From assembly GCA_037974665.1 (NCBI GenBank), contig CM075782.1, positions 48,221,351 to 48,285,350 on the forward strand: DNA of 64,000 bases. The letters are read 5' to 3'. Shown here one piece after another: positions 25,269-36,085 of this stretch. The notes below the pieces were generated by a model. That model was not told where the DNA came from. It did not search any database and saw nothing but the letters and a program-made list of their open reading frames with translations. A program made the position numbers and the translations under genes. The stretch comes from Ehretia macrophylla. Taxonomy: Eukaryota > Streptophyta > Magnoliopsida > Boraginales > Ehretiaceae. Numbering within the stretch: the stretch's first letter is position 1; each line of letters begins with the position of its first letter.

Positions 25269-25740
25269 AGGGTAAATTGCACCGAACCCCCCTGTGATCG
25301 TCCTTAACTGCACACAACCCCTTTGCAGTCAAAAAAGTGCACATAACCCCCCTGTGGTCATATAAAAGTGCACACGACCCCCTCGGCTATCAAAAAAATA
25401 TATTTTATGACCAATATACCCCTTGCTCTATGTATAATAGCCCACCACTTATTTAAGCTTCAAGAGCCATACATTTGAGCTTCAAGAACTATTATTTTGA
25501 GCTTCAACACCCACTCCTCCCTCGCCTAAGCTGCTGCCGTGGTGAGTTCCTTAATTTTTTTTTTATACAAAAAATAACACTGTCATTGCTATGTAAAATC
25601 ATTGATGTGTTTTGATAATTGATAAAATCATGGAGCAAGGGGTATATTGGTCATAAAATACACTTTTTTGACGATTGGGGGGGGGGGGAGGTTGTGTGCA
25701 CTTAAGGGTGATTACAAGGGGGTCCGGTGCAATTTACCCT
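25269..25740. mobile_element. Nested TIR element with 8-9 bp TSD (Mutator- or hAT-like), ~472 bp
   Basis: The left end reads AGGGTAAATTGCACCGAACC and the right end, in reverse complement, AGGGTAAATTGCACCGGACC; similarity continues roughly 130 bp inward with gaps. AATAAAAT(A) flanks both sides (25261-25269 and 25741-25749), so the duplication is 8 or 9 bp depending on whether the first A belongs to the element. Long inverted ends and 9 bp favour Mutator-like. It contains a run of 12 G (25677-25688). The same element, missing its left ~160 bp, marks the left edge of block B. Confidence 0.75.
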
Positions 25741-25837
25741 AATAAAATAAGAAGAAGTTGGTGAAGTAATATGCCATCCAACACGGAAAGTGACTTTGCA
25801 ATGTGCACAACAGATCAGCAACACGGTTTCATTATGC

Positions 25838-25845
25838 TATAAATA
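25838..25845 (+). promoter_or_regulatory. TATA-like box in the copia LTR
   Basis: TATAAATA in the middle of the LTR, where copia LTR promoters usually lie. The copy at 52215-52222 in block B is identical. Confidence 0.5.
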
Positions 25846-26342
25846 GCAGGCCATTTCTTCAGTTCTAATCATCCCAAAAATAGAGAGAAAATATTGTGAG
25901 TTTTCTTGAGTGTTATCTTTCATATTTGTTGTCTTTACTTTGTGAGTAAAAATTAGTTTATCCTATTATTTGAGAGACTAGAATTGTTTTTTCCTTATAT
26001 TAGAGAGAAGGCCATTATAAAATATTCTTACATCATAGTAAATCCTCCTATATTTGCCCGTAGTTTTTTCCTTAATTTGTTTAAGGGTTTTCCATGTAAA
26101 AATATTGTGTTTCAATTATCTTTTTTCTCAGTCCTATTTTAGCTGCGTGATACCGCTTCGCCCCAAACATTCTGCTGCGCCGATACCCAATAGTACCTAA
26201 ATTCTACTCTCATCTATGGAGGTCAAAAATAATCTTAATTTTTTATTATGTGTTGAAAAATTATCGTTTAATGTGATAAACATGATTTTTTTTGTTTCTT
26301 AATTATTAGCATCTTGAGTTACCCACACAATTGAGATGCCAA

Positions 26343-26455
26343 CAATTTTTTTTTTTTTGGTACATTGAAGGTTGACGCCATGATTCAAACTCAAAACCTC
26401 TCATTACAACAGATACCCAAGGCCACCAATTTAACCTCTACAACTGAGAGCGATG
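26343..26455 (-). mobile_element. Possible tRNA-derived SINE
   Basis: On the minus strand, CTCTCAGTTGTAGAGG resembles a pol III A box and TGAGTTTGAATCA about 50 nt later a B box; an A-run (T14 on the plus strand, from about 26346) closes the 3' end. Short length and tRNA-like head fit a plant SINE. Flanking duplications are not clear. The block B copy is at about 52723-52840. Confidence 0.45.
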
Positions 26456-26825
26456 TTGCATATTGACTCCTTATCCCACGCCTTATGATTAATTGGAAAT
26501 GCTCTCACACACTTTCAACTATAATCATGCAACAACACAAGTCGCCATTATATTTTAGGTTTACCAAACGAATTCACATTTTGTTTTTTCTTTTTCCATG
26601 AGGTCATGAAGATTTGAAATTAAGTGACAGACAATTCAGGATCTAAGAAGTTAGTAGACTTTTAAATATTCAATCTAACACTAATTTAACTATTTTACCA
26701 AAAAGATAAATTCAGGTTAAAGGAAATCGTAATCTTATACATTTAGCTCTCATGCAAATGGTATAAATATTACTCCATTTATTACTTGAAACAACAATAT
26801 ATACACACTTACTTGCTTAGAAAAA

Positions 26826-26829
<4 letters not shown>

Positions 26830-26866
<37 letters not shown>
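26830..26866. repeat. (TA)n microsatellite
   Basis: About 18 TA units following an A-run. The block B copy (53208-53240) is interrupted differently and ends in AC units. Confidence 0.9.
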
Positions 26867-26871
<5 letters not shown>

Positions 26872-27036
26872 TCACAACCACGGGACATGACACGTGGGCG
26901 AGAGCTTGCAATACAACTGATATAACAACGTTTTTTTTTACTAACACTGCTATATATTTCTCGGAGTGAAGTATCACCAGACTAATATAAAGCGTCGAAC
27001 AGATATATTACTTAATTTCTAAGCAACACCCCAACA

Positions 27037-27042
27037 TTTATT
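27037..27042 (-). terminator. Poly(A) signal of CLH-A
   Basis: AATAAA on the minus strand, 22 nt beyond the stop codon. The same signal sits at 53413-53418 behind CLH-B. So near the stop it would give a short 3' UTR. Confidence 0.55.
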
Positions 27043-27063
27043 ACATGAAAATGGAATTCAACT

Positions 27064-28364
27064 TCAGTGCTCGAGTAAAATGATGGGATCAAGATTTATA
27101 GGAGCAATAAGACTTCCATCACCAATGGCTTTGAGGTCTTTGTCTTCATGTTCCAAATAAGCCTTGAGAAAAGCAACAACAACTCCTCCAACAACTCTCC
27201 TCATCAAGCCCTTAGACGCCTTTCCACTCTCACATTCAAGACTTGCTAACGTAGCCTCTAGATCATTCAACATGTCACAATGGCCATAGTTTTTGGCAAG
27301 GAAATAGCAACAAGGAGGCTTGCTCTCATTGAAGAATTCAGCATGGTTAACTCCAGCAGGTGCAAATGGTGGGAGTATACCACGTGGTTTATCACCTAAG
27401 CCCGTGCCGATTACAGAAACTGGGATTGAGAGATTAAATGAACGAGGAATGTAGGAGAGGATTTTGGGATCAGTTCGGACCGATGGACTCAACCCTTCCA
27501 CTGGGTCGACTCCTATCACTCCCGAGAATTTAAGGGATGTTGAAGCACAACCTAAGGCTAAGGCGAATGCTGTCTTGCCTCCTCTGCTGTGGCCTGAAAC
27601 AGCAAGTTTATCCATGTCTGCAGAAACCCCCTTTGGCAACACGGATGGAAGGCCTGTGGATAACCAATCTGTGACCTCGCCTGCTAATTGGATTTCTTTT
27701 GCCGTGGAAATTGCTGTAATAATATTGTTGTAAAACTGCAAAACAAGTGATGTAAGATGAGTTAAGTCTCGCTTCAATAAAAGAGAAAAAAAAAAAAAAA
27801 AACTACAAGACAAGTAATTACCATGCACGCATAAGTTAATACAGGGACGTTCAAAATGCCCCCTAATAGGGTGTTGGTGTATGAACGTTTCGAAGCATAT
27901 CCCATGTATGATGGGAGGCGTAGCTCTTAGCTAGAAGCTGTTGATGACTCTTAGAGTTATTTTTCCTCGTTTATCCTTCTTAAGCAGAGTTTGCAAAACC
28001 AACGAGGTTGGTCCAATTAGTAGTGTTTTTTAAGTGATATATTGATCAAGGTCGAAGTTGACAAGTAAATGTTGCTTGTATTATTGTGTTAGGATAGAGC
28101 TAGCAGTACCTGAGGAGCAACAACGATGAATCCATGGGATGAGATATGCTGTAGAAGCTGAGAATACGCATTATTGTGTATGCCAAATCCATGAAAGAAG
28201 AGGAGCACAGGGTAAGTGCCTTGTGTGATTGGTGCAACGATCAACAATGGCTTTGGTGATGTCTCCACATGATTGATAAGTTTGACACTCCAACTTCCTT
28301 CGTCAAAGACAGTCGACGACGACGACTTTGTATTAGCTCTCAACGTTGCCATTGGTGGTTGCAT
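27064..28364 (-). CDS. CLH: Chlorophyllase CLH-A, two exons, intact
   Basis: Chlorophyllase (chlorophyll chlorophyllido-hydrolase) cleaves phytol from chlorophyll. Exon 1 is 28364-28110 (85 codons, ending VAPQ before a GT donor); the 374 nt intron ends TTTGCAG; exon 2 is 27735-27064. The product is 308 residues, typical of the family. It is an alpha/beta hydrolase: oxyanion region FFHGF (56-60), family stretch HISSHGFIVVAPQ, nucleophile Ser135 in GHSRGG, probable Asp162 (GVDPVEG) and His237 (YGHCDML), spaced as in known chlorophyllases. No long transit peptide is visible, so it resembles the CLH1 class rather than plastid-targeted forms. Met5 (ATGG) is an alternative start giving 304 residues; the weak context of Met1 and the nearby TATA box make it plausible. 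It lies in a duplicated block with CLH-B. Expression cannot be judged. Confidence 0.93.
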
Positions 28365-28394
28365 GTGTGAGAAGCTTGAGGGAGCCTGCTCCCT

Positions 28395-28402
28395 GTTTTA
28401 TA
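28395..28402 (-). promoter_or_regulatory. TATA box of CLH-A
   Basis: TATAAAAC on the minus strand, in GACTATAAAACAGGG, about 31 nt before the first ATG. Transcription about 30 nt downstream would begin almost at Met1, leaving only a few leader bases, or about 19 nt if Met5 is used. The same arrangement stands before CLH-B. Confidence 0.7.
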
Positions 28403-28412
28403 GTCATTCTTG

Positions 28413-30197
28413 GACATAGGGCGGATTTAGGAGTTTTTCTAGGTTAAAATACATAATTTTTTAATTATATAAATATAAAAGTTTAAGTCGCATAATACAC
28501 ATATCAAAAGATTCTAAGTGCAAGAGGTTTTAAAATTGATTCTCGGAGTTAATATTTTAAGTGATGTAATTATATATATTTGTTTGTAAACCTCCCTTAA
28601 ATCGAAAAAAAGAAAAAGAAAAAGGATGTTGCCTATTAGAATTGATCTCCCAACTTCTCACACTTATAACAATGAACATATCACTAGACCAGAGGTAGGG
28701 TGGTGAATGTATTTTTTTCCAAGGGGGTTTAATTATTCTTTTTAATTAAAAATACATAAATATTTATTTAAAAAAATAGAAAATTTTAATTTATTTTTGC
28801 ACAATGGGGGCTACAGCACAAATTATCCAATAATATTAGCTCAAGATTTAGATAAAATGTTCAAATAATAACTTATTATAATTAATAATTTTGAGTTTAA
28901 ACTACGATTCTATCATTATATTATTAAAAATAATTTTAAAAAAATGTCAACATCTCTAAAAGGCGACTTCGGCCTGAACCGTAACTTCTGATTGTTGCCG
29001 TGTAGCGACCATGCGTGCCAGGTCGATTCAATTTTTTCTAAACTGTGCGCCATGCAAAGCCAGATAGACCAATGAACATTAATGTTTTCCTAACTGTAGG
29101 CCCATCAAGGCCCACATGAAATGAACATTATGGTTCAAATTGGCAATTTGGTTTAACAAAAAAAAAAACCATACACGTTTTTTTACATGTTTTTAGTGTA
29201 ATTTTATAATACCAAAATATTTTAAAGGGTATTTTAAATACCATACAAATATACATTTCTTAAAAATAAGATATCATAGTATACTTTGACACGAGTACAT
29301 AATGAATAAAACGTTATAACCAAAATAAGTAAATATTTAGCCTAAAATCAACGTAGATTGGGAGCATCACTATTGGGGAAATTGAGAAATATTGCTCGAC
29401 ATATTTAACAAACTATAGTACATTTACCTGATGGAATCGTGGAAAAATTCCAAACAGTTGACATTCTTGGGTGGTACGCCATCGGCAGGTGGCAATTCTT
29501 GCACTTTTTCTATAGTGCCAGCTATAACGGTGGCAGAAATTATGACATATCCGATGAAGTTGAAGGAAATTGCTTATGTTGATAGTTGATGGAAAGAGGA
29601 GGAAGAAGAAGAAGTTGATTGTCGAAAAGGTGAGACCAGTGTTATTTTCATAGATAAACTAGAATTAAAATTCAATTTCAAATTTAAATCGGAAGTAACT
29701 TTAACATTGAAATTCAAAATAGAACTAAAAGATCTGACCAAACAAAAAAAAGAACTAAATTCAATTTCATATTAAAATCCAAATTCTTGACAGAATTAAG
29801 ATTCAAATTCAAAGTAGAATTAAAACCAGAATTCAAAATAAAAATCAAAACCAAATTCAAGTACACATTCAAATGCAAATTCATATTCAAATCCAAGTTC
29901 TTCCTTTCTTTTTCGTTCTATCCTTTTTTAGTACTTCTCTTTTTTTTTCGCTTCTTTTATTTATTTCTCTCCTTTTTTTCATTCTATCTCTCTCTCTTTT
30001 TTTCTTTCTCTTGTTCATTATTCAGCAGTCAAAAATGGAGAAACCATGATTAGAAGGGTTCTAAGTTCAAAAATTAATTAGCAGAAGGTGTATATTCTCA
30101 TAATTCAATAAGTGTGGGGTTTGAATTCCTTTTATCAAAAGTACAACGATTCTCAAACATAATTACACGTTTTAGTTATATACCTCCTGGGTTTATA
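28413..30197. repeat. CLH-A upstream flank (paralogous to 1-3400 and 54780-56576)
   Basis: Non-coding. It holds a promoter-proximal AT-rich region, then the AATTCAAATTC-rich tract (29640-29900) and a pyrimidine-rich stretch (29900-30030). It has none of the three insertions of block 0, so it serves as the empty-site reference. Confidence 0.8.
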
Positions 30198-32636
30198 TCC
30201 TCTCATAATGACTTCCCTCTTATAATATGAGAGGAAAATTTCAATCATTTATATTATTATAAGACATCTTAACCGTTCATTTTTAGATCAAACCTAAAAC
30301 AAAATTCATTCTTAAAATACTTTTTCAACATTTTCTTTCTTTCATTATCCACTCTCATGTTTTCTCCTCTCTCTCTCCCTATCCTTGCTTCCTGTTTTTC
30401 ACACAAAAAACAGAACTCCCATCTCAATGTTTCTCAATTTACCCATCTTCTCAATCATTCTCATCCACCATTTTTGTTGAAGAACGAAGGCTCCCAACAA
30501 AGAACAACGTTGATACTTCATGATTTCTTTATTCATTTTTTCAGCACTAGATTTCCTTTTATTTTTTCGTTTTCTTTTTAGCGAATTTTCCATTGAGTTT
30601 TGTGGAACTTAATTCTCTTTTGCTGTATGAGAATAATGGTAATGGTTTTCCTTGGAAGTTTCATGTGTTCATTATTGGGAAAGAAATCAGTAGCATTTGT
30701 CCTGCATTTTAGGTTATTAGCAAAACTAGCCTACTGCATAAGAGGAGTTTTTATGTGACCTTTATTGGACGCCATTGCCAGTGGACATTGATATTCTTTT
30801 TTTTTTTTTTTGTCGACTAATATTTTATCTGAGAGTAAATTATATTGACAACAAGTCGATGGTATCATTGTTTATTCCACGTCAATTAATTTTCACAGTT
30901 TGATTATTATGCAGACATAATTAAGATCAATTGCTTGGAGATGGTGATGGATACCGCTAGAAATTCATTTGTATATATTGAAAAGACAAAAACGTTACAA
31001 TTTCCATAGCCATCAAGAATTAATAAAAGAATATTGAAAGATTAAGAGTGATTGAGAGAATGGGTAGAGTGAGTAAGACAGAGATTGAGAGTTTTTTTTT
31101 TCTTTTCTGACAAACAGGAAGCGTCAAATGAGAGAGAGAGAGAGGAGAAAGCAAACGTAGAAGTGGGTAAGAGGAGAAAGAACAGGTTAAAAAAGTAATC
31201 CCATTAAACTCTTTTTTTACATTTAATTTAAATAAACGGCTGAGATTACTTATAATAATATGGAGGATTGATATTTTCCTCTTATAATATTATGAGAGGA
31301 TCCTCCTGCGTTTTAGCTTATTAGCAAAACTAGCCTACGGCATAAAAGGAGTTTTTATGTGAACTTTATTGCACGCTATTGCGAATGGGCATTGATATTC
31401 TTTTTTTTTTGTCGACTAATATTTTATCTGAAAGTAAATTATATTGACAACAAGTCGATGGTATTATTGTTTATTCCACGTCAATTAATTTTTACAGTTT
31501 GATTATTATGCAGACATAATTAAGATCAATTGTTTGGAGATGGTGATGGATACCGCTAGAAATTCATTTGTATTGAAAAGACAAAAATGTTACAATTTCC
31601 ATAGCGATTCAGAATTAATAAAAGAATATTGAAAAATAAAGAATGATTGAGAGAATGGGCAGAGTGAGTAAGACAGAGATTGAGATTTTTCTTTTCTGAC
31701 AAACATGAAGTGTGAAGTGAGAGAGAGAGATAAGAAAGCAAACGTAGAAGTGGGTAAGAGGAGAGAGAAAAGGTTAAAAAAGTAATCCCATTAAACTCTT
31801 TTTTTAGATTTAATTTAAATAAATGGCTGATATTACTTATGATAATATAAAGGATTGAGATTTTTCTACTTATAATATTATGAGAGGGAAGTTAATATGA
31901 GAAAATCCTTCTACTCATTTCTTTCCCAGTAGTGAACACATGAAACTTCCAAGGAAAACCATTACCATTGTTCAGATACAACAAAAGAGAATTAAGTTCC
32001 ACAAAACTCAATGAAAAATTCGCTAAAAAGAAAACGAAAAAACAAAAGCAAATCTAGCACTGAAAAAATGAACAAAGAAATTGTGAAGTATCAGAATTGT
32101 TCTTTGTTAGGAGCCTTCGTTCTTTAACAAAAATGGTGGATGAGAATGATTGAGAGGATGGGTAAATTAAGAAACATTGAGATGAGAGTTCTTTTTTTGT
32201 GTGAAAAATAGAAAGCAGGATAGGAAGAGAGAGGAGAAAATGAAAGGATGTATTTTGCCGTATCAACCTTCAGTTGTATTGCATTCCTTATAAAACAATT
32301 TGTACAACAAAGATTGGTTTGAGAAGTTACAAGAGATACATATTCACTTATCTACAACTATTTGAAGGAGTTTATATCTAAGCGGGACTATGTGAAAAAG
32401 TCCAAGGATAAGATAAAACAGTATGAAATACAAAATATGTAAAAAGACTAAGTCGGACTTAACAGAAAATATGAGAGTGGGTAATGAGAGAGAGAAAATG
32501 TTGAAAAAGTATATTAGGAATGAATTTTGTTTTAGGTTTGATCTAAAAATGAATGGTTAAGATGTCTTATAACAATATAGATGGTTGAGATTTTTCTCTC
32601 ATAATATTATGAGAGGGAAGTCATTATGAGAGAATC
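30198..32636. repeat. Module cluster with CCTCTCATAATGACTTCCCTC ends, block A left part
   Basis: The left end TCCTCTCATAATGACTTCCC (30198) and the following ~180 bp are repeated in reverse complement at the right end (about 32460-32636). Between them, a ~600 bp module (GCGTTTTAGCTTATTAGC to GGGAAGTTAATATGAGA) occurs twice in tandem (about 30707-31310 and 31310-31905), bracketed by inverted copies of a ~330 bp module (30360-30700 minus, 31905-32250 plus). Short terminal palindromes CTCATAATATTATGAG recur at each junction. It looks like a nested TIR-transposon family; I find no transposase and no convincing TSD. Confidence 0.55.
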
Positions 32637-32647
32637 CAAACCCGACC

Positions 32648-35600
32648 TGTCAATCTTTTTTTACGCAATTGTAGTGAATGATTTTTGAAATATAAATGAC
32701 TAAATCAAAATATTCTATGCGACTATGAGAAATGAAAAGATCCTTCGAGCACTTCATTCCCTCATGGGCAGAAAATTTGTTGATGTTTCTGTTGTGCTCT
32801 TAAATTGTTGGCATTCGTCGCAGAGTAAATCATCGCCTTTCACGTCCTGCCATTGCACATTCTTCACCCTCTTTTTACTTCACTTTCAATGCATCGTCCT
32901 GCTTGATTGATTCAATATCAATAAAAGAAAAGCAATTAGGATCAGTCTTGAACCAATTCATTACATTTGATTTTACTCTAGATTTGTTGCTAGGTAAATA
33001 TATTTTTTATTTAATTTTCCTATGAAGACTTGCTTTCACTACGGTTCTGGTGTTACTTGGACTAGACTTAATTATTTAAGTTATAGGATTTTGTATATAA
33101 TATAAAAACAAAATTGAATGAGAGAATTAATCCAGTAAGCAGAAAAATTGCTAAAAATTCATGAAACCCTCACAAGGGTTTATATACAAAGAACGCGCAA
33201 ACCATTATGGGTTGTATTTGAAGTATGGATCTGTGACTAATCCCCCTCCCCTTCTTTTCTTTTTTCTATATTGATAGAAAATATAATACAAATTTACTAT
33301 TTTTCTTTATGGGGAATATTTTTACGAGGTTCTTCTGCTTCACGTTTATGTTCCAAAAAAATTGATCTCAGAAGAGACATGGTTTGATTTAGTTAATCAT
33401 AAATGCTACCATGACTGGTCCCAAGAAAAATAACTTCTTGGTTGATTCGAATATGAGACTTGAGCAAATTTTCCATCTCATACTACCTACAAGTACTCTA
33501 CTACTAAGTTAACCCCTTGAGGTTACTATAAGTATAATTGTAACTATAGTTAGTGCAAATAATAATTTGAAATAGTTATTTTCGCATCTGATTAATGTTA
33601 TTAGAGTCGAGACAATTATCATCGAATTCAGAACAGTCTTTAAAGTAAAATGTGATGTACTACGAGCAATCTCAAAGGTATTAGATTGATACAGGCTAGT
33701 AATTCAAGTGCTTATGTAACCAGAATTTGTTCTAGATCGAAATACAATGCTCCCCGTTTTTTTTTGTTTTTGTTTTTGTTTTTATAACTATAAAGTGAAC
33801 ACCGAACAAGATGACTGACGTCTTATTTTAATAAAAAATGAGACTTTCACAGGTTTAATAAAAAAAATCTCTGATCAAAGATAAAACAAAATTTGTTTTG
33901 CATCATATCTAAGGAAGAGTGCATTTTGCTGACCCCGTTCTTTTCCAAATGGAATGCTAGAAAAACTTGGATGAAAAGAGCTTGATCTGCTTTTGTGCAA
34001 GCTTTCAAAACAAATATTTGAAAGATGAATTCTTCAATATACCCTTAAGAACTTTGATTCTATCATGTGAAAATAATTTACAAAGAGATAAACATACCTA
34101 AAAAAGAATTATTCATATTTTTCTTTTTCAAGCCCTAGTCTCCAATTCTATTTTTTGAAATTCGAACTCTAACTATCCATCTTATTTCTGAAAATAATCT
34201 TGAGATAATAGTTGATCATTTTGTGATGGAGGATGGTTCATGGAATAGGAATTACTTTCATCATTCTCTTTCTTGTAAAACTTCGTTGCAAATTGGAAGC
34301 ATTATGGTCATAGTACAAGAACATTGACATGCATTAGGGTCAGACAAAATCATATTAATGTTCTTGTACCATGCATAGGAATGTTCTTTGTACTAATCAT
34401 ATTAACATGCAAATTGGAAGCATTAGGGTGAGACAAAATCATATTAATGTTCTTGTACTATGACCCTAATGCTTCCAATTTGCAATAAAGTTTTACAAGA
34501 AAGCGAATGATGAAAGTAATTCCTATTCCATGAACCATCCTCCATCACAAAATGATCAACTATTATCTCAAGATTATCTTCAGAAATAAGATGGGTAGTT
34601 AGAGTTCGAATTTCAAAGAATAGAATACAAGTGGAGACTGGGGCTTGAAAAAGAAAAATATGAGTAATTCTTTTTTAGGTATGTTTATCTCTTTGTAAAT
34701 GTTTTTCACATGATAGAATCAAAGTTCTTAAGGGTATATTGAAGAATCCATCTTTCAAATATTTGTTTTGAAAGCTTGCCCAAAAGCAGATCAAGCTCTT
34801 TTCATCCAAGTTTTTCTAGCATTGCATTTGGAAAAGAACGGGGTCAGCAAAATGCACTCTTCCTTAGATATGATACAAAACGAATCTTGTTTTATCTTTG
34901 ATCAGATATTTTTTTATCAAACCTGTGAAAGTCTCATTTTTTATTAAAATAAGATGTTAGTCACTTTATAGTTATAAAAAAATAAAATAAACGTAGAACA
35001 TTGTATTTCGATCTAGAACAAATTCTGGTTACATAAGCACTTGATTTACTAGCCTGTATCAATCTAGTACTTTTGAGATTACTTGTAGTACATCACATTT
35101 TACTTTAAAGACTGTTGTGAATTCGATGATAATTGTCTCGACTCTATTAACATTAATCGGATGCGAAAATAACTATTTCAAATTATTAGTTGCACTCACA
35201 ATACTAGTTACAATTATACTTATAGTAACCTCAAGGGGTTAACCTAGTAGTAGAGTGCTTGTAGGTAGTATGAGATGGAAAATTTGCTCAAGTCTCAAAT
35301 TCGAATCAACCAATAAGTTATTTTTCTTGGGACCAGTCATGGTAGCGTTTATGATTAACTAAATCAAAGCATGTCTAATATGAGATCAAATTTTTTGGAA
35401 CATAAATATGAGGCAGAAGAATCCCGTAAAAATATTTCCCATAAAGAAAAATATTAAATTTGTATTATATCTTCCATCAATATAGAAAAAAGAAAAGAAG
35501 GGGAGGGGGATTAATCACAGATCCATACTTCAAATACAACCCATAATGGTTTGCGCGTTCTTTGTACAAACCCTTGTGAGGGTTTCATGCATTTTTAACA

Positions 35601-36085
35601 ATTTTTAGCTTACAGGATAAATTCTCTCATTAAGTTTTGTTGTGATGTTCTATACAAAATCCTATAACTTAAATAAGTCTAGTCTAAGTAACACCAGAAA
35701 CGTAGTGAAAGCGAGTCTTCATAGGAATATATTTGCCAAGCAACAAATCTAGAGTAAAATCAAATGTAATAAATTGGTTCAAGACTGATCCTAATTGCTT
35801 TTGTTTTATTGATATTGAATCAATCAAGCAGGACGATGCATTGAAAGTGAAGTAAAAAGATGGTGAAGAATGTGCAATGGGAGGACGTGAAAAGCGATGA
35901 TTTACTCCGCGACGAATGCCAACAATTTAAGAGCTCAACAGAAACATCAACAAATTTTCTGCCCATGAGGGGATGAAGTGCTCGAAGGATCTTTTCATTT
36001 CTCATAGTCACATAGAATATTTTGATTTAGTCATTTATATTTCATAAATCATTCACTACAATTGCATAAAAAAGTTTGATAGGTC
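32648..36085. repeat. Large palindrome, arms ~1.65-1.69 kb, spacer ~105 bp
   Basis: The left arm (32648-34333) is repeated in reverse complement as the right arm (34439-36085). Matching anchors include GACCTGTCAATC versus GATAGGTC at the outer ends, AATCCCCCTCCCCTTCTTTT versus its complement near 35500, and CATAGTACAAGAACATT at the inner ends. The spacer contains two more short copies of the inner-end sequence (GCATTAGGGT...AATCATATTAATG). Block B keeps the same palindrome at 60077-63520. A transcript across it would fold into a long hairpin. Confidence 0.85.

Larger units (their letters stand above)
23470..26169 (+). mobile_element. 5'-truncated Ty1/copia element (RT, RNase H, 3' LTR)
   Basis: It retains the end of pol, a polypurine-rich AAGTGGGAGAATG (25144-25156) and a 3' LTR. 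The 5' LTR, gag, protease and integrase are missing; the left side runs into the chlorophyllase exon fragment with no recognisable terminus. Confidence 0.85.
25154..26169 (+). mobile_element. 3' LTR of the truncated copia element (MITE nested inside)
   Basis: Starts TGTGATGTG directly after the polypurine tract. The probable end is CTTCGCCCCAAACA at 26169, an ending common in plant copia LTRs, but with no second LTR both borders are approximate. Without the nested MITE it is about 540 bp. It has a TATA-like box at 25838-25845. Block B repeats only the part right of about 51790. Confidence 0.7.

Noticed and set aside
33050-33358. Solo LTR of about 310 bp in the palindrome arms
   Set aside because: It is an insertion relative to 12.9 kb and has a TATATAAACCC-like box on the minus strand, but I could not define TG/CA ends with matching target duplications.
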